From: Streptomyces sp. ISL-36
GTDB lineage: Bacteria > Actinomycetota > Actinomycetes > Streptomycetales > Streptomycetaceae
Reading direction: 5' to 3'
Assembly: GCF_018614205.1 (NCBI RefSeq)
Contig: NZ_JAGGOS010000102.1
Location: forward strand, 1-35,808
Length of the DNA stretch: 35,808 bases
Positions 7,892-15,390 of the stretch are shown piece by piece. A program made the position numbers and the translations under genes. Each line of letters starts with the position of its first letter. Position 1 is the first letter of the stretch. The notes beneath the pieces are model-generated. The model was not told the origin of the DNA. It saw nothing but the letters and a program-made list of their open reading frames with translations, and ran no database searches.

Positions 7892-8878
7892 TCAGCCGCG
7901 GGCGCGGCGGCCGCGGGCCAGGACGAGGGCGCCGGCGCCCACGCCGAGCAGGAGGAGGGCGCCGCCGGCCAGGTACGGGGTCATGGAGCTGCCGCCGGTC
8001 TCGGCGAGGTTCTGGTCGGTCGGGGTGGAGCCGCCGTTCTGGGTGTGCGCACCGCCGGCGTCGGTGGGTTCGGCGGACGGCTCGTGCGAGGGCCGCTCGC
8101 TCGGCCGCCCCGTCGGCTTCTCGGTCGGCTTCTGGGTCGGCTTCTCGGTGGGACGCGTGCCGTTCGGGGTCTCGCAGGTCGCCTCCGCGAGCGTCACCAC
8201 GCCGTTGACCTCGGCCACCCCCAGCTTCAGCGGGTCGACCTCCACCTTCAGTTCGAGGGCCGTCGCCGCCGCCGTGCGCGAGGTCGTGGACGTCCGGGAC
8301 AGGTCGAGGGTGACGACGCCGATGCCCGGCACGGAGACCTCGGTCCGGCCGCCGGTGGAGAGGGTGGTCTTCTTGCCGAACACGGTCACGTGCCCGAGCA
8401 CGTTCGACTCGGCGACCGGCTGCCTGCCGGACTCGCAGACCGCCTTGGAGGTGACCTTCTCGACCTCGATCAGGGAGAGGGCGCGGATGCCCGGGACATG
8501 AACCCGCGCCTTGACCAGGTTCACGTACCCCTCGGCCCTGTTCTTCTCCACCGTGGCCTTCGAGGTGGCGACGTCGGCGCGCAGGATGTCGATCGGTCGG
8601 CCGTTCTCGGCGCCTTCCACCTTCACGGTGAGTGCGGTCCTGTTCTCGCTCTCCGGCGCCTCGACCTCGTTGAGGGAGGTCCGCAGCGGCACGTTCACCG
8701 TCCTGTCGAGCAGGGAGACGTCGAGGCCGGTCCGCAGGACGACGGCGGTGGCGCGTCCTTCGCCGCCCGTGGCGTGCGCCGCGGGGGCCGCGAGGACCAC
8801 GGGCCCGACGGCCAGCGCGGCGACGGTCGCGGCAGCGGCGGTACGGCGTACGGGCATGCGGAAGGTGTTGCTGTTCAC
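7892..8878 (-). CDS. Sortase-anchored LAETG surface protein (SCO1860 family)
   Basis: 328 aa. A signal peptide (hydrophobic AAAATVAALAVGPVVLAAP ending APAAHA) is followed by a globular secreted region. A Pro/Thr/Glu-rich spacer contains TEKPTQKPTEKPTGRPSE-type repeats. The sorting signal is LAETG at residues 291-295, then a hydrophobic helix and a positive tail (ARGRRARG). This is the layout of class E sortase substrates attached to peptidoglycan in Streptomyces; from memory it belongs to the SCO1860 family. GTG 8878 was chosen because a G-run lies about ten bases upstream and the signal peptide starts properly; the longer frame to 9019 adds unlike residues. Two Cys in the mature part could form a disulfide. 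Function beyond surface attachment is unknown. Confidence 0.9.
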   Translation of the reverse strand: MNSNTFRMPVRRTAAAATVAALAVGPVVLAAPAAHATGGEGRATAVVLRTGLDVSLLDRTVNVPLRTSLNEVEAPESENRTALTVKVEGAENGRPIDILRADVATSKATVEKNRAEGYVNLVKARVHVPGIRALSLIEVEKVTSKAVCESGRQPVAESNVLGHVTVFGKKTTLSTGGRTEVSVPGIGVVTLDLSRTSTTSRTAAATALELKVEVDPLKLGVAEVNGVVTLAEATCETPNGTRPTEKPTQKPTEKPTGRPSERPSHEPSAEPTDAGGAHTQNGGSTPTDQNLAETGGSSMTPYLAGGALLLLGVGAGALVLARGRRARG

Positions 8879-8986
8879 GGTGGTGGAACCCCCACAAGAG
8901 ACATGGCGTCGCCGGCCGCTCACCCAAGGGGACATCGGGTCGGTGCGGCGTCGACGACTTGAGACACCGGAATCTTTACGCACGGA

Positions 8987-9021
8987 GAGTGAACTGACAG
9001 GCACCTGACGTGAGTTCACTC
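8987..9021. promoter_or_regulatory. 9-bp inverted repeat in the LAETG gene promoter region
   Basis: GAGTGAACT at 8987-8995 is repeated inverted as AGTTCACTC at 9013-9021, 17 bases apart. On the minus strand TAAAGAT, a possible -10, lies just downstream, so the repeat would cover the -35 region of the LAETG gene. It could be an operator or an RNA hairpin; no regulator can be named. Confidence 0.4.
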
Positions 9022-9263
9022 CAAAGGGGGGTTTCCGTGCCCGTATTCGATTCTTTCGGCACGCGCGTTCCCATGCGTCCCTCGTGTTGCGAATCGCACG
9101 ACGGAGAGGGGAAGCGTGTCAACGAGATGCGCCGCTCCCGGGTCACGCACGGTCAACCCGGCACCCGTCGCCCTGATCCAGGGCGCCCATGGAGTGGACC
9201 CGCCCCTCGGGTGGGCCGGCCACGCCCCGCCGCCATCCCCTCCCCCGGCGTCCTGTAAATTAT

Positions 9264-9282
9264 TTAGGTCAGCCTAACCTAA
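9264..9282. promoter_or_regulatory. Iron box (DmdR/IdeR-type operator)
   Basis: TTAGGTCAGCCTAACCTAA; read on the minus strand it is TTAGGTTAGGCTGACCTAA, which fits the actinobacterial DmdR1/IdeR iron-box consensus (TTAGGTTAGGCTCACCTAA) at nearly every position. It sits 27 bases before GTG 9310 in a locally AT-rich stretch that probably holds the -10 (TAAATT or TAGGTC). It should repress the acylase/acyltransferase pair when iron is plentiful. Confidence 0.9.
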
Positions 9283-9309
9283 GAAAAATGCGGATGGATC
9301 GGGGTCGGA

Positions 9310-11517
9310 GTGAGTATCGAGGTCTACCGGGACAGCTGGGGGATCCCGCATCTGCGCGCCGCCGACCCCTGTGAACTCGCCTTCGCGCAGGGGCGGGTGA
9401 CCGCCGTGGACCGGGCCTGGCAGCTGGAGGTGGAACGGCACCGGGCGCAGGGCACCACGGCCGCGTTCCTCGGGGCCGCGGAGACCGGCTGGGACACCTT
9501 CGTACGGCGGGCACGCCTCGCCGACACCGCGCGCCGCTGCTTCGACCGGCTCGACCCCGCGACCCAGCGGTGGGTCGGGGCCTACGTGGACGGGGTCGAC
9601 GCCGGCCTGGCGGAAGGGGCCCGGCGCGCGCCCGAATTCGCCGCGACGGGGCTGGAGCCCGGGCGATGGGAGCCGTGGACACCGCTGGCGGTCTGGCTGT
9701 CCACCCACATCCTGTTCGCGGGCTTCCCCACCAAGCTGTGGCGGGAGGAGGTCGCGCGCCGGCTGGGCGAGGAGTGGACGGAGCTGTTCGCCACGGACGG
9801 TCCCGGGACCGCGGGCTCCAACGGCTGGGTCGTCTCCGGCGGACGCACCGGGAGCGGGGCGGCGATCGTGGCGGGCGACCCGCACCGGTTCATCGAGGCC
9901 CCCGGCGTCTACCAGCAGATCCGCCTGGCGTGCCCGGAGTACGACGTGGTGGGCCTCGCCGTGCCGGGTGTGCCGGGTCTCGCGCACTTCGGCCACACGG
10001 GAGGCGTGGCCTGGGCGATCACCAACGCGATGGCCGACTACCAGGACCTGTACCGCGAGCGGCTGCGGCGGACCGAGGACGGCGGGGTCGAGGCGCTCGG
10101 CCCCGACGGCTGGCGCCCGGCGTCGGTCCACGTCGAGCGGGTCGAGGTCGGGGGCGCGGAACCGGGCGAGGTCGAGGTCGAGGTGATCGAGACGGAACGC
10201 GGGCCGGTGATCATCGGGGACGCGGGCGCCGCGGGCCCACGCTCCGGCGACGGCGCCGGCGGGGACGGCGGCGCCACCGGGGCCGGGGAGAGCGACCGCG
10301 ACGGCGTCTGGGAGGCCATCAGTCTGCGGTACCCACCGCGCGTGACGGGCGAGCTGGGCTTCGGCGTCCTGCCCGAGCTGCTCGGCGCCCGCACCGTCGC
10401 TGATGTGGACCGCGCGGTGGACGGGTGGGTCGAACCGGTCAACGTCGTCCAGGCCGCGGACACCGAGGGCGGGCTGCTGCACCGGGTCGCGGGCCATGTA
10501 CCCGTACGGGCCCGCGCCAACTCCCTGCGGATCGTGCCGGCCTGGGAGGCGGCCCACGCCTGGCAGGAGGGGGCGGCGGCCATGCCGCGCGCCGGTGTCG
10601 ACGGCCACGCGGTCATGGCCAACGCCCGGGGTCTGGCGGCGCCGCTGGGTGTGGAGTTCGCCCCCCGGCACCGGGCCGCCCGGATCGACGCGCTGCTCGG
10701 CGAGTCGACGTCCTGGACCGCTCAGGAGATGGCGTCGGTCCACACCGACACCGACAACCCCTCGGCGGCGCCCCTCCTGGAGGCGATCCGGACGCTGGAC
10801 ACCCCCGCCTCCCCCTCCTCCGCCTCCTCCCCCGCCTCCCCCTCCTCCCCTGCCGAGTCCCTCTCCTCCGCCGCCTCCGCGCTCCGGGAGCGGCTGCTCG
10901 GCTGGGACCGGCGGATGGAGGCGGACAGCACCGACGCCGGGCTCTACGCCGCCGTGCGGGGGGCCGTGGTACGGCGGGTGGCCGCCCATCGCGCCTTCGA
11001 GGCGCTGCGGGAACCGGCTCCGTACCCCGCCCTCTTCCAGCCGTGGCTCGCCCTCGGGCCGCGCGTGGCGTTCGCCCTGGAGACGCTGCTCGTCTCCGGC
11101 CCCGTGCCGGCCGAGGACATCACGGAGATCGTCCGGCAGGCCCTCGAAGAGGTCGCCGCCGGGGAGGAACCGCCGGCTTGGGGCGCGACCCACCGCCTCG
11201 CCCCCTGGCAGGCGCTCCCCGACGAGGACGCCGCGGCCGACGCGCGGTGGCCGGGCCTGGGCGGGGACCACGACTGTGTGCTGTCCACCTCCAGCGTGCC
11301 CGGGTTCACCGACCGCAGCGCCCGCGCCTCGGCCGCCCGCTACGTCTGGGACCTCGCCGACCGCGACAACAGCCTCTGGGTCGTTCCGTTCGGCGCCTCC
11401 GGCGTGGCGGGCGACGCTCACCATCTCGACCAACTCCCGCTGTGGCTGCGGGGCGAGCTCGTCCCCGTCACCACCGACTGGCACCACCTCACCAAGGAGC
11501 ACGATGACCGCCGCTGA
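9310..11517 (+). CDS. Penicillin-acylase-family Ntn hydrolase, iron-regulated
   Basis: 735 aa. Family features: an N-terminal chain starting VYRDSWGIPHLRA; the autoproteolytic junction AGSNGWVVSG with Ser170 as predicted nucleophile and new beta-chain N-terminus; GDPHR; HFGHTGGVAWAITNAMADYQD with a catalytic-type Asn; and the C-terminal FGASGVAGDAHHLDQLPLW segment. No signal peptide is visible, so it is probably cytoplasmic, unlike secreted penicillin or lactone acylases. Two low-complexity inserts occur, Gly/Asp-rich near residues 300-335 and Ser/Pro-rich near 497-525. The iron box directly upstream and the overlapping siderophore-type acyltransferase suggest cleavage or exchange of an acyl group on a hydroxamate siderophore. 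From memory, comparable genes called desG and desH accompany some desferrioxamine clusters; desABCD are not in this window. Substrate is unknown. Confidence 0.9.
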   Translation: MSIEVYRDSWGIPHLRAADPCELAFAQGRVTAVDRAWQLEVERHRAQGTTAAFLGAAETGWDTFVRRARLADTARRCFDRLDPATQRWVGAYVDGVDAGLAEGARRAPEFAATGLEPGRWEPWTPLAVWLSTHILFAGFPTKLWREEVARRLGEEWTELFATDGPGTAGSNGWVVSGGRTGSGAAIVAGDPHRFIEAPGVYQQIRLACPEYDVVGLAVPGVPGLAHFGHTGGVAWAITNAMADYQDLYRERLRRTEDGGVEALGPDGWRPASVHVERVEVGGAEPGEVEVEVIETERGPVIIGDAGAAGPRSGDGAGGDGGATGAGESDRDGVWEAISLRYPPRVTGELGFGVLPELLGARTVADVDRAVDGWVEPVNVVQAADTEGGLLHRVAGHVPVRARANSLRIVPAWEAAHAWQEGAAAMPRAGVDGHAVMANARGLAAPLGVEFAPRHRAARIDALLGESTSWTAQEMASVHTDTDNPSAAPLLEAIRTLDTPASPSSASSPASPSSPAESLSSAASALRERLLGWDRRMEADSTDAGLYAAVRGAVVRRVAAHRAFEALREPAPYPALFQPWLALGPRVAFALETLLVSGPVPAEDITEIVRQALEEVAAGEEPPAWGATHRLAPWQALPDEDAAADARWPGLGGDHDCVLSTSSVPGFTDRSARASAARYVWDLADRDNSLWVVPFGASGVAGDAHHLDQLPLWLRGELVPVTTDWHHLTKEHDDRR

Positions 11518-12088
11518 GACCGCCGCCGAGACCGCCGCCGAGTACGTCCGGACCGTCGAGGGCTTCGGCACCGTCAGGATCGACCGCGTCGACCCCGAGG
11601 GTGACGCCGCTCTCCTCCACCACTGGGTCACCGCGGAACGGGCCCGGTTCTGGGGCATGGGCGGCACGACCCTGGAGCAGGTGCGGGAGATCTACGCCCA
11701 TCTGGACTCGCTCACCACGCACCACGGCTTCCTGGTCCGCCGGGACGGCGAGCCGGTCGCGCTCTTCCAGACCTACGAGCCCGAGGCCGACCGGGTCAGC
11801 GAGTGCTACGAGGCCCTGCCGGGTGACATCGGTGTGCACCTGCTGATCGCACCGGCCACCATCCCCGAACGCGGCTTCTCCGGCGGACTGCTGGCCGTGC
11901 TGACCGACTTCGCCCTGATCGGCCGGAACCGGATCGTCGCCGAGCCGGACGCCGCCAACGAGAAGGCGATCGCCCTGCTGGTACGGGCCGGGTTCGACCT
12001 GGGCCCGGAGGTCGTCCTGCCGGAGGTGGACCTCCCGGAGGTCTTCATCCCGGAGAAGAAGGCCCGCCTGGCGTTCCTGACCCGCTGA
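11504..12088 (+). CDS. Siderophore-type GNAT acyltransferase (IucB/RhbD/MbtK-like)
   Basis: 194 aa. It matches the Acyltransf_8-like group that N-acylates hydroxylamine or amine intermediates of siderophores: HHWVTAERARFWGMG (Phe49-Trp-Gly-Met), EPVALFQTYEPEADR, GDIGVHLLIAP (GVHLL from Gly110), GFSGGL, and VAEPDAANEKAIALLVRAGF. The ATG lies 14 bases inside the end of the acylase gene after AAGGAG at 11494-11499, so the two are coupled. The N-terminus is an ETAAETAAE repeat made by copies of GAGACCGCCGCC, some inside the overlap. Likely role: acyl-CoA-dependent acylation of a hydroxamate precursor under iron starvation, working with the upstream acylase. It is not simply DesC because it is outside a desABCD set. 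A palindromic terminator follows. Confidence 0.85.
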   Translation: MTAAETAAETAAEYVRTVEGFGTVRIDRVDPEGDAALLHHWVTAERARFWGMGGTTLEQVREIYAHLDSLTTHHGFLVRRDGEPVALFQTYEPEADRVSECYEALPGDIGVHLLIAPATIPERGFSGGLLAVLTDFALIGRNRIVAEPDAANEKAIALLVRAGFDLGPEVVLPEVDLPEVFIPEKKARLAFLTR

Positions 12089-12109
12089 CGGACCGGGGGG
12101 TCCGGGCCG

Positions 12110-12133
12110 GGGGTCCGGGCCGGCCCGGACCCC
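12110..12133. terminator. Terminator-like perfect palindrome between convergent genes
   Basis: GGGGTCCGGGCC at 12110-12121 is followed at once by its exact reverse complement at 12122-12133, giving a hairpin of about 10 bp with a 4-base loop. A partial copy (GGGGGGTCCGGGCC) lies just before it. It lies between the acyltransferase stop (12088) and the amidohydrolase stop (12183). Confidence 0.65.
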
Positions 12134-12182
12134 GTCCGCGCCGCGCGCCCCGTGCGCCGGACGTCCCGCGCGTGGAGCCGCG

Positions 12183-13268
12183 TCAGCCGATCACGCGGCC
12201 GTTGACGATCACTCGTCGCGGCGCCGCGAGCACGCGGACGTCCGCGCGGGGGTCCTCGTCGTAGACGACGAGGTCCGCCGGGGCGCCCTCCTCCAGGGAG
12301 GGGCGACCCAGCCAGGCGCGGGCGCCCCAGGCCGTAGCCGACAGGGCGTCGAGCGCGGGGATGCCCGCCTTGACCAGCTCCTCGACCTCCGCCGCGACCA
12401 GGCCGTGGGCCAGGGAGCCACCCGCGTCCGTACCGACGAAGACGGGGACGCCCGCGTCGTAGGCCGCGCGGACGGTGTCGTACCGGCGCTCGTACAGCCG
12501 GCGCATGTGCGCCGACCAGCGCGGGAACCTCTCCTCGCCGCCGTCCGCGAGCCTCGGGAACGTGGCGATGTTGACGAGCGTGGGGACGATGGCGACGCCC
12601 CGCTCCGCGAAGAGCGGGATCGTCTCCTCGGTCAGTCCGGTGGCGTGCTCGATGCAGTCGATGCCCGCCTCCACCAGGTCCCGCAGCGAGTCCTCGGCGA
12701 AGCAGTGCGCGGTGACCCGGGCGCCGAGACGGTGCGCCTCCGCGATCGCCGCCTCTACCTCGGCGCGCGGCCAGCAGGCGGTGAGGTCGCCCGCCCCGCG
12801 GTCGATCCAGTCGCCGACGAGCTTGACCCAGCCGTCGCCGCGGCGGGCCTCCTGCCCCACGTACGCCACCAGTTCCGACGGCTCGATCTCGTGGGCGTAG
12901 TTGCGGATGTAGCGGCGGGTGCGGGCGATGTGACGGCCCGCGCGGATGATCTTCGGCAGGTCGTCGCGCTCGTCGATCCAGCGGGTGTCGGAGGGCGAGC
13001 CGGCGTCACGGATGAGGAGCGTGCCCGCGTCGCGGTCGGTCAGGGCCTGCTTCTCGCTGGTGGCGTCGTCGACGGGGCCGTGCTGGTCGAGCCCGACGTG
13101 GCAGTGGGCGTCGACGAGGCCGGGCAGGGCCCAGCCGGTCACGGTCAGCGCGTCACCCGACGGCCGGGTGTACGTGATCCGCCCGTCCACCGCCCACAGC
13201 TCGTCCCGTACGTCCTTGGGACCGACGAGCACCCGCCCCTTCACATGCAGCACCACGTGATCGCTCAT
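12183..13268 (-). CDS. Metal-dependent amidohydrolase family protein
   Basis: 361 aa. A TIM-barrel amidohydrolase with the canonical set in order: DAHCHVG (HxH metal site), a barrel Lys in WVKLVGDW, VTAHCF and IEHATG (metal His), GTDAGGSLAHG (metal Asp), then the C-terminal beta-sandwich EEGAPADLVVYDEDP. It is closest in style to imidazolonepropionase-like and prolidase-like members that hydrolyse cyclic amides or Xaa-Pro-type dipeptides; the substrate cannot be told. It is cytoplasmic with no signal peptide. ATG 13268 begins the barrel-flanking sandwich at normal distance. It stands alone, convergent with the siderophore acyltransferase and separated from the FG-GAP remnant by a tandem repeat array. 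Confidence 0.88.
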   Translation of the reverse strand: MSDHVVLHVKGRVLVGPKDVRDELWAVDGRITYTRPSGDALTVTGWALPGLVDAHCHVGLDQHGPVDDATSEKQALTDRDAGTLLIRDAGSPSDTRWIDERDDLPKIIRAGRHIARTRRYIRNYAHEIEPSELVAYVGQEARRGDGWVKLVGDWIDRGAGDLTACWPRAEVEAAIAEAHRLGARVTAHCFAEDSLRDLVEAGIDCIEHATGLTEETIPLFAERGVAIVPTLVNIATFPRLADGGEERFPRWSAHMRRLYERRYDTVRAAYDAGVPVFVGTDAGGSLAHGLVAAEVEELVKAGIPALDALSATAWGARAWLGRPSLEEGAPADLVVYDEDPRADVRVLAAPRRVIVNGRVIG

Positions 13269-13395
13269 GCCTGCACTCTACGAGGGGCGGGTGACGCTCC
13301 GGACGGCGGTCACGCCCCGCCCGGCACCGGCCGGAGGCCCGGCCCGTACGGAGCTCGCACGGAGCCTCGTCCGGCCCTCGTCCCTCGCTCCGTCC

Positions 13396-13461
13396 GAGCT
13401 CGTACGGAGTTCGGACGGAGCTCGTACGGAGCTCGTACGGAGCTCGTACGGAGCTCGTACG
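13396..13461. repeat. 11-bp tandem repeat, six units
   Basis: Six head-to-tail copies of GAGCTCGTACG; the second is GAGTTCGGACG, the other five are identical. Degenerate related units (GAGCTCGCACG at 13351-13361) lie upstream, so the array was probably longer. The period is close to one helical turn. It lies just upstream of the amidohydrolase start, so it could also affect that promoter. Confidence 0.9.
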
Positions 13462-13487
13462 TCGCTTCTCCGGAGCTCACTCCTCGC

Positions 13488-13847
13488 TCATTCATCGATC
13501 GCCGCGCCGAAGCGGGCGTCCACGGACGAGGCCCCGAGGGAGCCTGCCGCGTACGTCCACGAGCCCACGGCTGTCGGCCCTCCGGAGGCCGCGGGGAACA
13601 CCCACACGTGCCCGTCGTCGGTGTTCTCGCCGGGCGCCGCCGCCAGCAGTCCGAAGCGGCCGTCGCGGTCGGCGTCGAAGAGCCGGATCTGGGCGCCGAA
13701 CCGGTCGGCCCGCTCGGCCGCGCCGGGCACGGAGGGCGCGTCCTGGGACCACGACCGGGCGCCGCTGCCGGTGAGGCCCGCCCGCGTCCCGCGCAGGACG
13801 GTCACCGACCCCGCGTCGGCGACCGTGCCGAAGAGGATCCGGGCGGC
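13488..13847 (-). pseudogene. Truncated FG-GAP (integrin-like) repeat protein, C-terminal remnant
   Basis: About 119 codons of good coding quality ending at TGA 13488-13490. The segment reads as FG-GAP beta-propeller blades: FGTVADAGSVTVLRG, then FGAQIRLFDADRDGRF with the Ca-binding DxDxDG-like loop, LLAAAPGENTDDGHVWVFP, and a final FGAAIDE. No start codon, signal peptide or earlier blades exist: upstream of about 13847 the frame runs into the opposing strand's aminotransferase region. Intact Streptomyces FG-GAP proteins are secreted and several hundred residues long, so this is the 3' stub of a deleted gene. Confidence 0.75.
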
Positions 13848-14055
13848 TGCGGGGGTGGTCCGGCAAGGGCCCGTCCCTTGTCCGGCGCCCTGTTCGACAC
13901 CGGATGCGGCGTGGGGGTTGTACGCGGGGGATGGACCGTTCCGCGTACGTCCGTCCGGAGCCGCCCCACCGGGCGTCGGGGGCCGTCTCGGTACCCTGAA
14001 CCGGAGCTCCTCTGGCAGCTCACCAGCATCGAACTGATCCGAAGAAGGCACCGCC

Positions 14056-15165
14056 GTGACCGTGACACACCCGCTTCTGGACCTGGCCCCGCTGACCGCC
14101 GCGCACTTCGCGTCCATCGAGCGGCGGGTCGCCGCGCTCCTCTCCACCGAGCAGGACGTGGTGATCATGCAGGGCGAGGCGCTGCTGCCCCTGGAGGGCT
14201 GCATCCGCAGCGGCGCCCGGCCCGGCTCGACCGCGCTGAACATCGTCACCGGGCCGTACGGCCAGACCTTCGGCAACTGGCTGCGGGACTGCGGTGCGAC
14301 GGTCGTGGACCTGGAGGTGCCGTTCCACACGGCGGTGACGGCCGCTCAGGTGGAGCAGGCGCTGGCCGGGCACCCGGAGATCGACTTCGTGTCGCTGGTC
14401 CACGCGGAGGCGGCGACCGGCAACACCAATCCCGTCGCCGAGATCGGCGAGGTCGTGCGGGCGCACGGCGCGCTGTTCTACCTCGACGCGGTGGCGTCGA
14501 TCGGCGCCGAGCCGGTGCTGCCGGACGCGTGGGGCGTGGACATGTGCATCATCGGTGCGCAGAAGGCGATGGGCGGTCCGGCCGGTGTGTCGGCGGTGTC
14601 CGTCAGCGAGCGGGCCTGGGAGCGCTTCGCCGCCAATCCGGGAGCGCCGCGCCGTTCGTACCTCTCCCTCCTCGACTGGAAGGAGCGCTGGATCGACGGC
14701 GGGCGGAAGGCGCTGCTGCACGCGCCGGCGCAGCTGGAGATGCTGGCCCTTGAGGCGTGTGTGGAGCGGATCGAGGCCGAAGGGCTCGACGTGGTGATGG
14801 GCCGTCACTCCTCGGCGGCCGCCGCGACCCGCGCGGGCGCGCTGGCGCTGGGCGGTGGCCTGGAGCCGTACGTCCACGAGGCGAAGGACGCCGCCCCGGT
14901 GGCGACGACGCTGCGTTCCCCGGCGGGTGTGGACGCCTCCGAGCTGGTCGCCAGGGCGCTGGCGGCCGACCCGTCGCTGCCGCTGATCGCGGGCGGCGGG
15001 GCGCCGGCGAAGGAGATGATCCGGGTCAACCACTACGGCGTGGACGCGACGCCGGGCGTGGTGCAGTCGTCCCTGGCGGCGCTGGGCGCGGCGCTCGGCG
15101 AGATGGGGCGCACGGTCGACCTGGAGGGCGCCCGCCGCGCCGTGACGGAGACCTGGGGGCAGTAG
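14056..15165 (+). CDS. Class V PLP-dependent aminotransferase (alanine-glyoxylate/serine type)
   Basis: 369 aa. Aminotransferase class V fold: the N-terminal VVIMQGEALLPLEG and NIVTGPYGQTFGNWL segments bind phosphate; the PLP site is built by HAEAATGNTNPV, FYLDAVASIGAEP (PLP Asp) and GAQKAMGGPAG with Lys170 as the Schiff base. It resembles alanine-glyoxylate, serine-pyruvate or aspartate aminotransferase-like proteins; the amino donor is not determined. GTG 14056 follows GAAGAAGG at 14041-14048. It is a single-gene unit ended by the strong hairpin at 15251-15278 and lies upstream of the ectoine operon, but the terminator argues against co-transcription. Confidence 0.88.
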   Translation: MTVTHPLLDLAPLTAAHFASIERRVAALLSTEQDVVIMQGEALLPLEGCIRSGARPGSTALNIVTGPYGQTFGNWLRDCGATVVDLEVPFHTAVTAAQVEQALAGHPEIDFVSLVHAEAATGNTNPVAEIGEVVRAHGALFYLDAVASIGAEPVLPDAWGVDMCIIGAQKAMGGPAGVSAVSVSERAWERFAANPGAPRRSYLSLLDWKERWIDGGRKALLHAPAQLEMLALEACVERIEAEGLDVVMGRHSSAAAATRAGALALGGGLEPYVHEAKDAAPVATTLRSPAGVDASELVARALAADPSLPLIAGGGAPAKEMIRVNHYGVDATPGVVQSSLAALGAALGEMGRTVDLEGARRAVTETWGQ

Positions 15166-15250
15166 CCCGGCACCGGGCGCCGAACCCGGCTCCCCACGCC
15201 CGCTGCCCGAGCACCCGGGCACCCGGGCGCTCCTGGGCGGATTTCCGCGA

Positions 15251-15278
15251 ATGCCGCGACCACCGGTCGCGGCATTTT
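15251..15278 (+). terminator. Intrinsic terminator after the class V aminotransferase
   Basis: A perfect 11-bp stem ATGCCGCGACC / GGTCGCGGCAT with loop ACC is followed by TTTTCC. This is the only hairpin in the window with a U-run, the textbook rho-independent form. Confidence 0.9.
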
Positions 15279-15374
15279 CCTTTCCCGCATAAATGCGGCC
15301 ACACATTCCCCAAGCGCATTCCCTTACAAGTTCCTGGTTTCTTCTGCCCCGTTTTTCCGACCCTAAACGCCAGG

Positions 15375-15390
15375 GTTTCGTCAGCGTTTC
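15375..15390. promoter_or_regulatory. Possible GlnR-binding site upstream of ectA
   Basis: GTTTC-N6-GTTTC; on the minus strand GAAAC-N6-GAAAC, which fits the half-site and spacing of actinomycete GlnR boxes (GTnAC/GAAAC with 6-base spacers). GlnR has been reported to repress ectABCD in S. coelicolor. The site lies about 170 bases before ectA. It is a short motif, so chance occurrence is possible. Confidence 0.4.

Larger units (their letters stand above)
8879..9309. other. 431-bp intergenic region between divergent LAETG and acylase genes
   Basis: Both divergent promoters should lie here. It contains the inverted repeat at 8987-9021 and the iron box at 9264-9282. Between them GTG 9037, preceded by AAAGGGGGG, opens a 73-codon frame to 9258; its codon bias is weak and I recognise no family, so it is not called as a gene. 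Confidence 0.6.

Noticed and set aside
9274..11667. 797-codon minus-strand frame across the acylase gene
   Set aside because: An antisense shadow: its Gly/Arg/Val-rich product has no domain, and the plus strand carries the Ntn-hydrolase junction and other family motifs.
13267..14037. 256-codon plus-strand frame through the 11-bp array and FG-GAP remnant
   Set aside because: It reads the array as a repeated peptide and then the antisense of the FG-GAP fragment; codon position bias favours the minus strand over 13488-13847.
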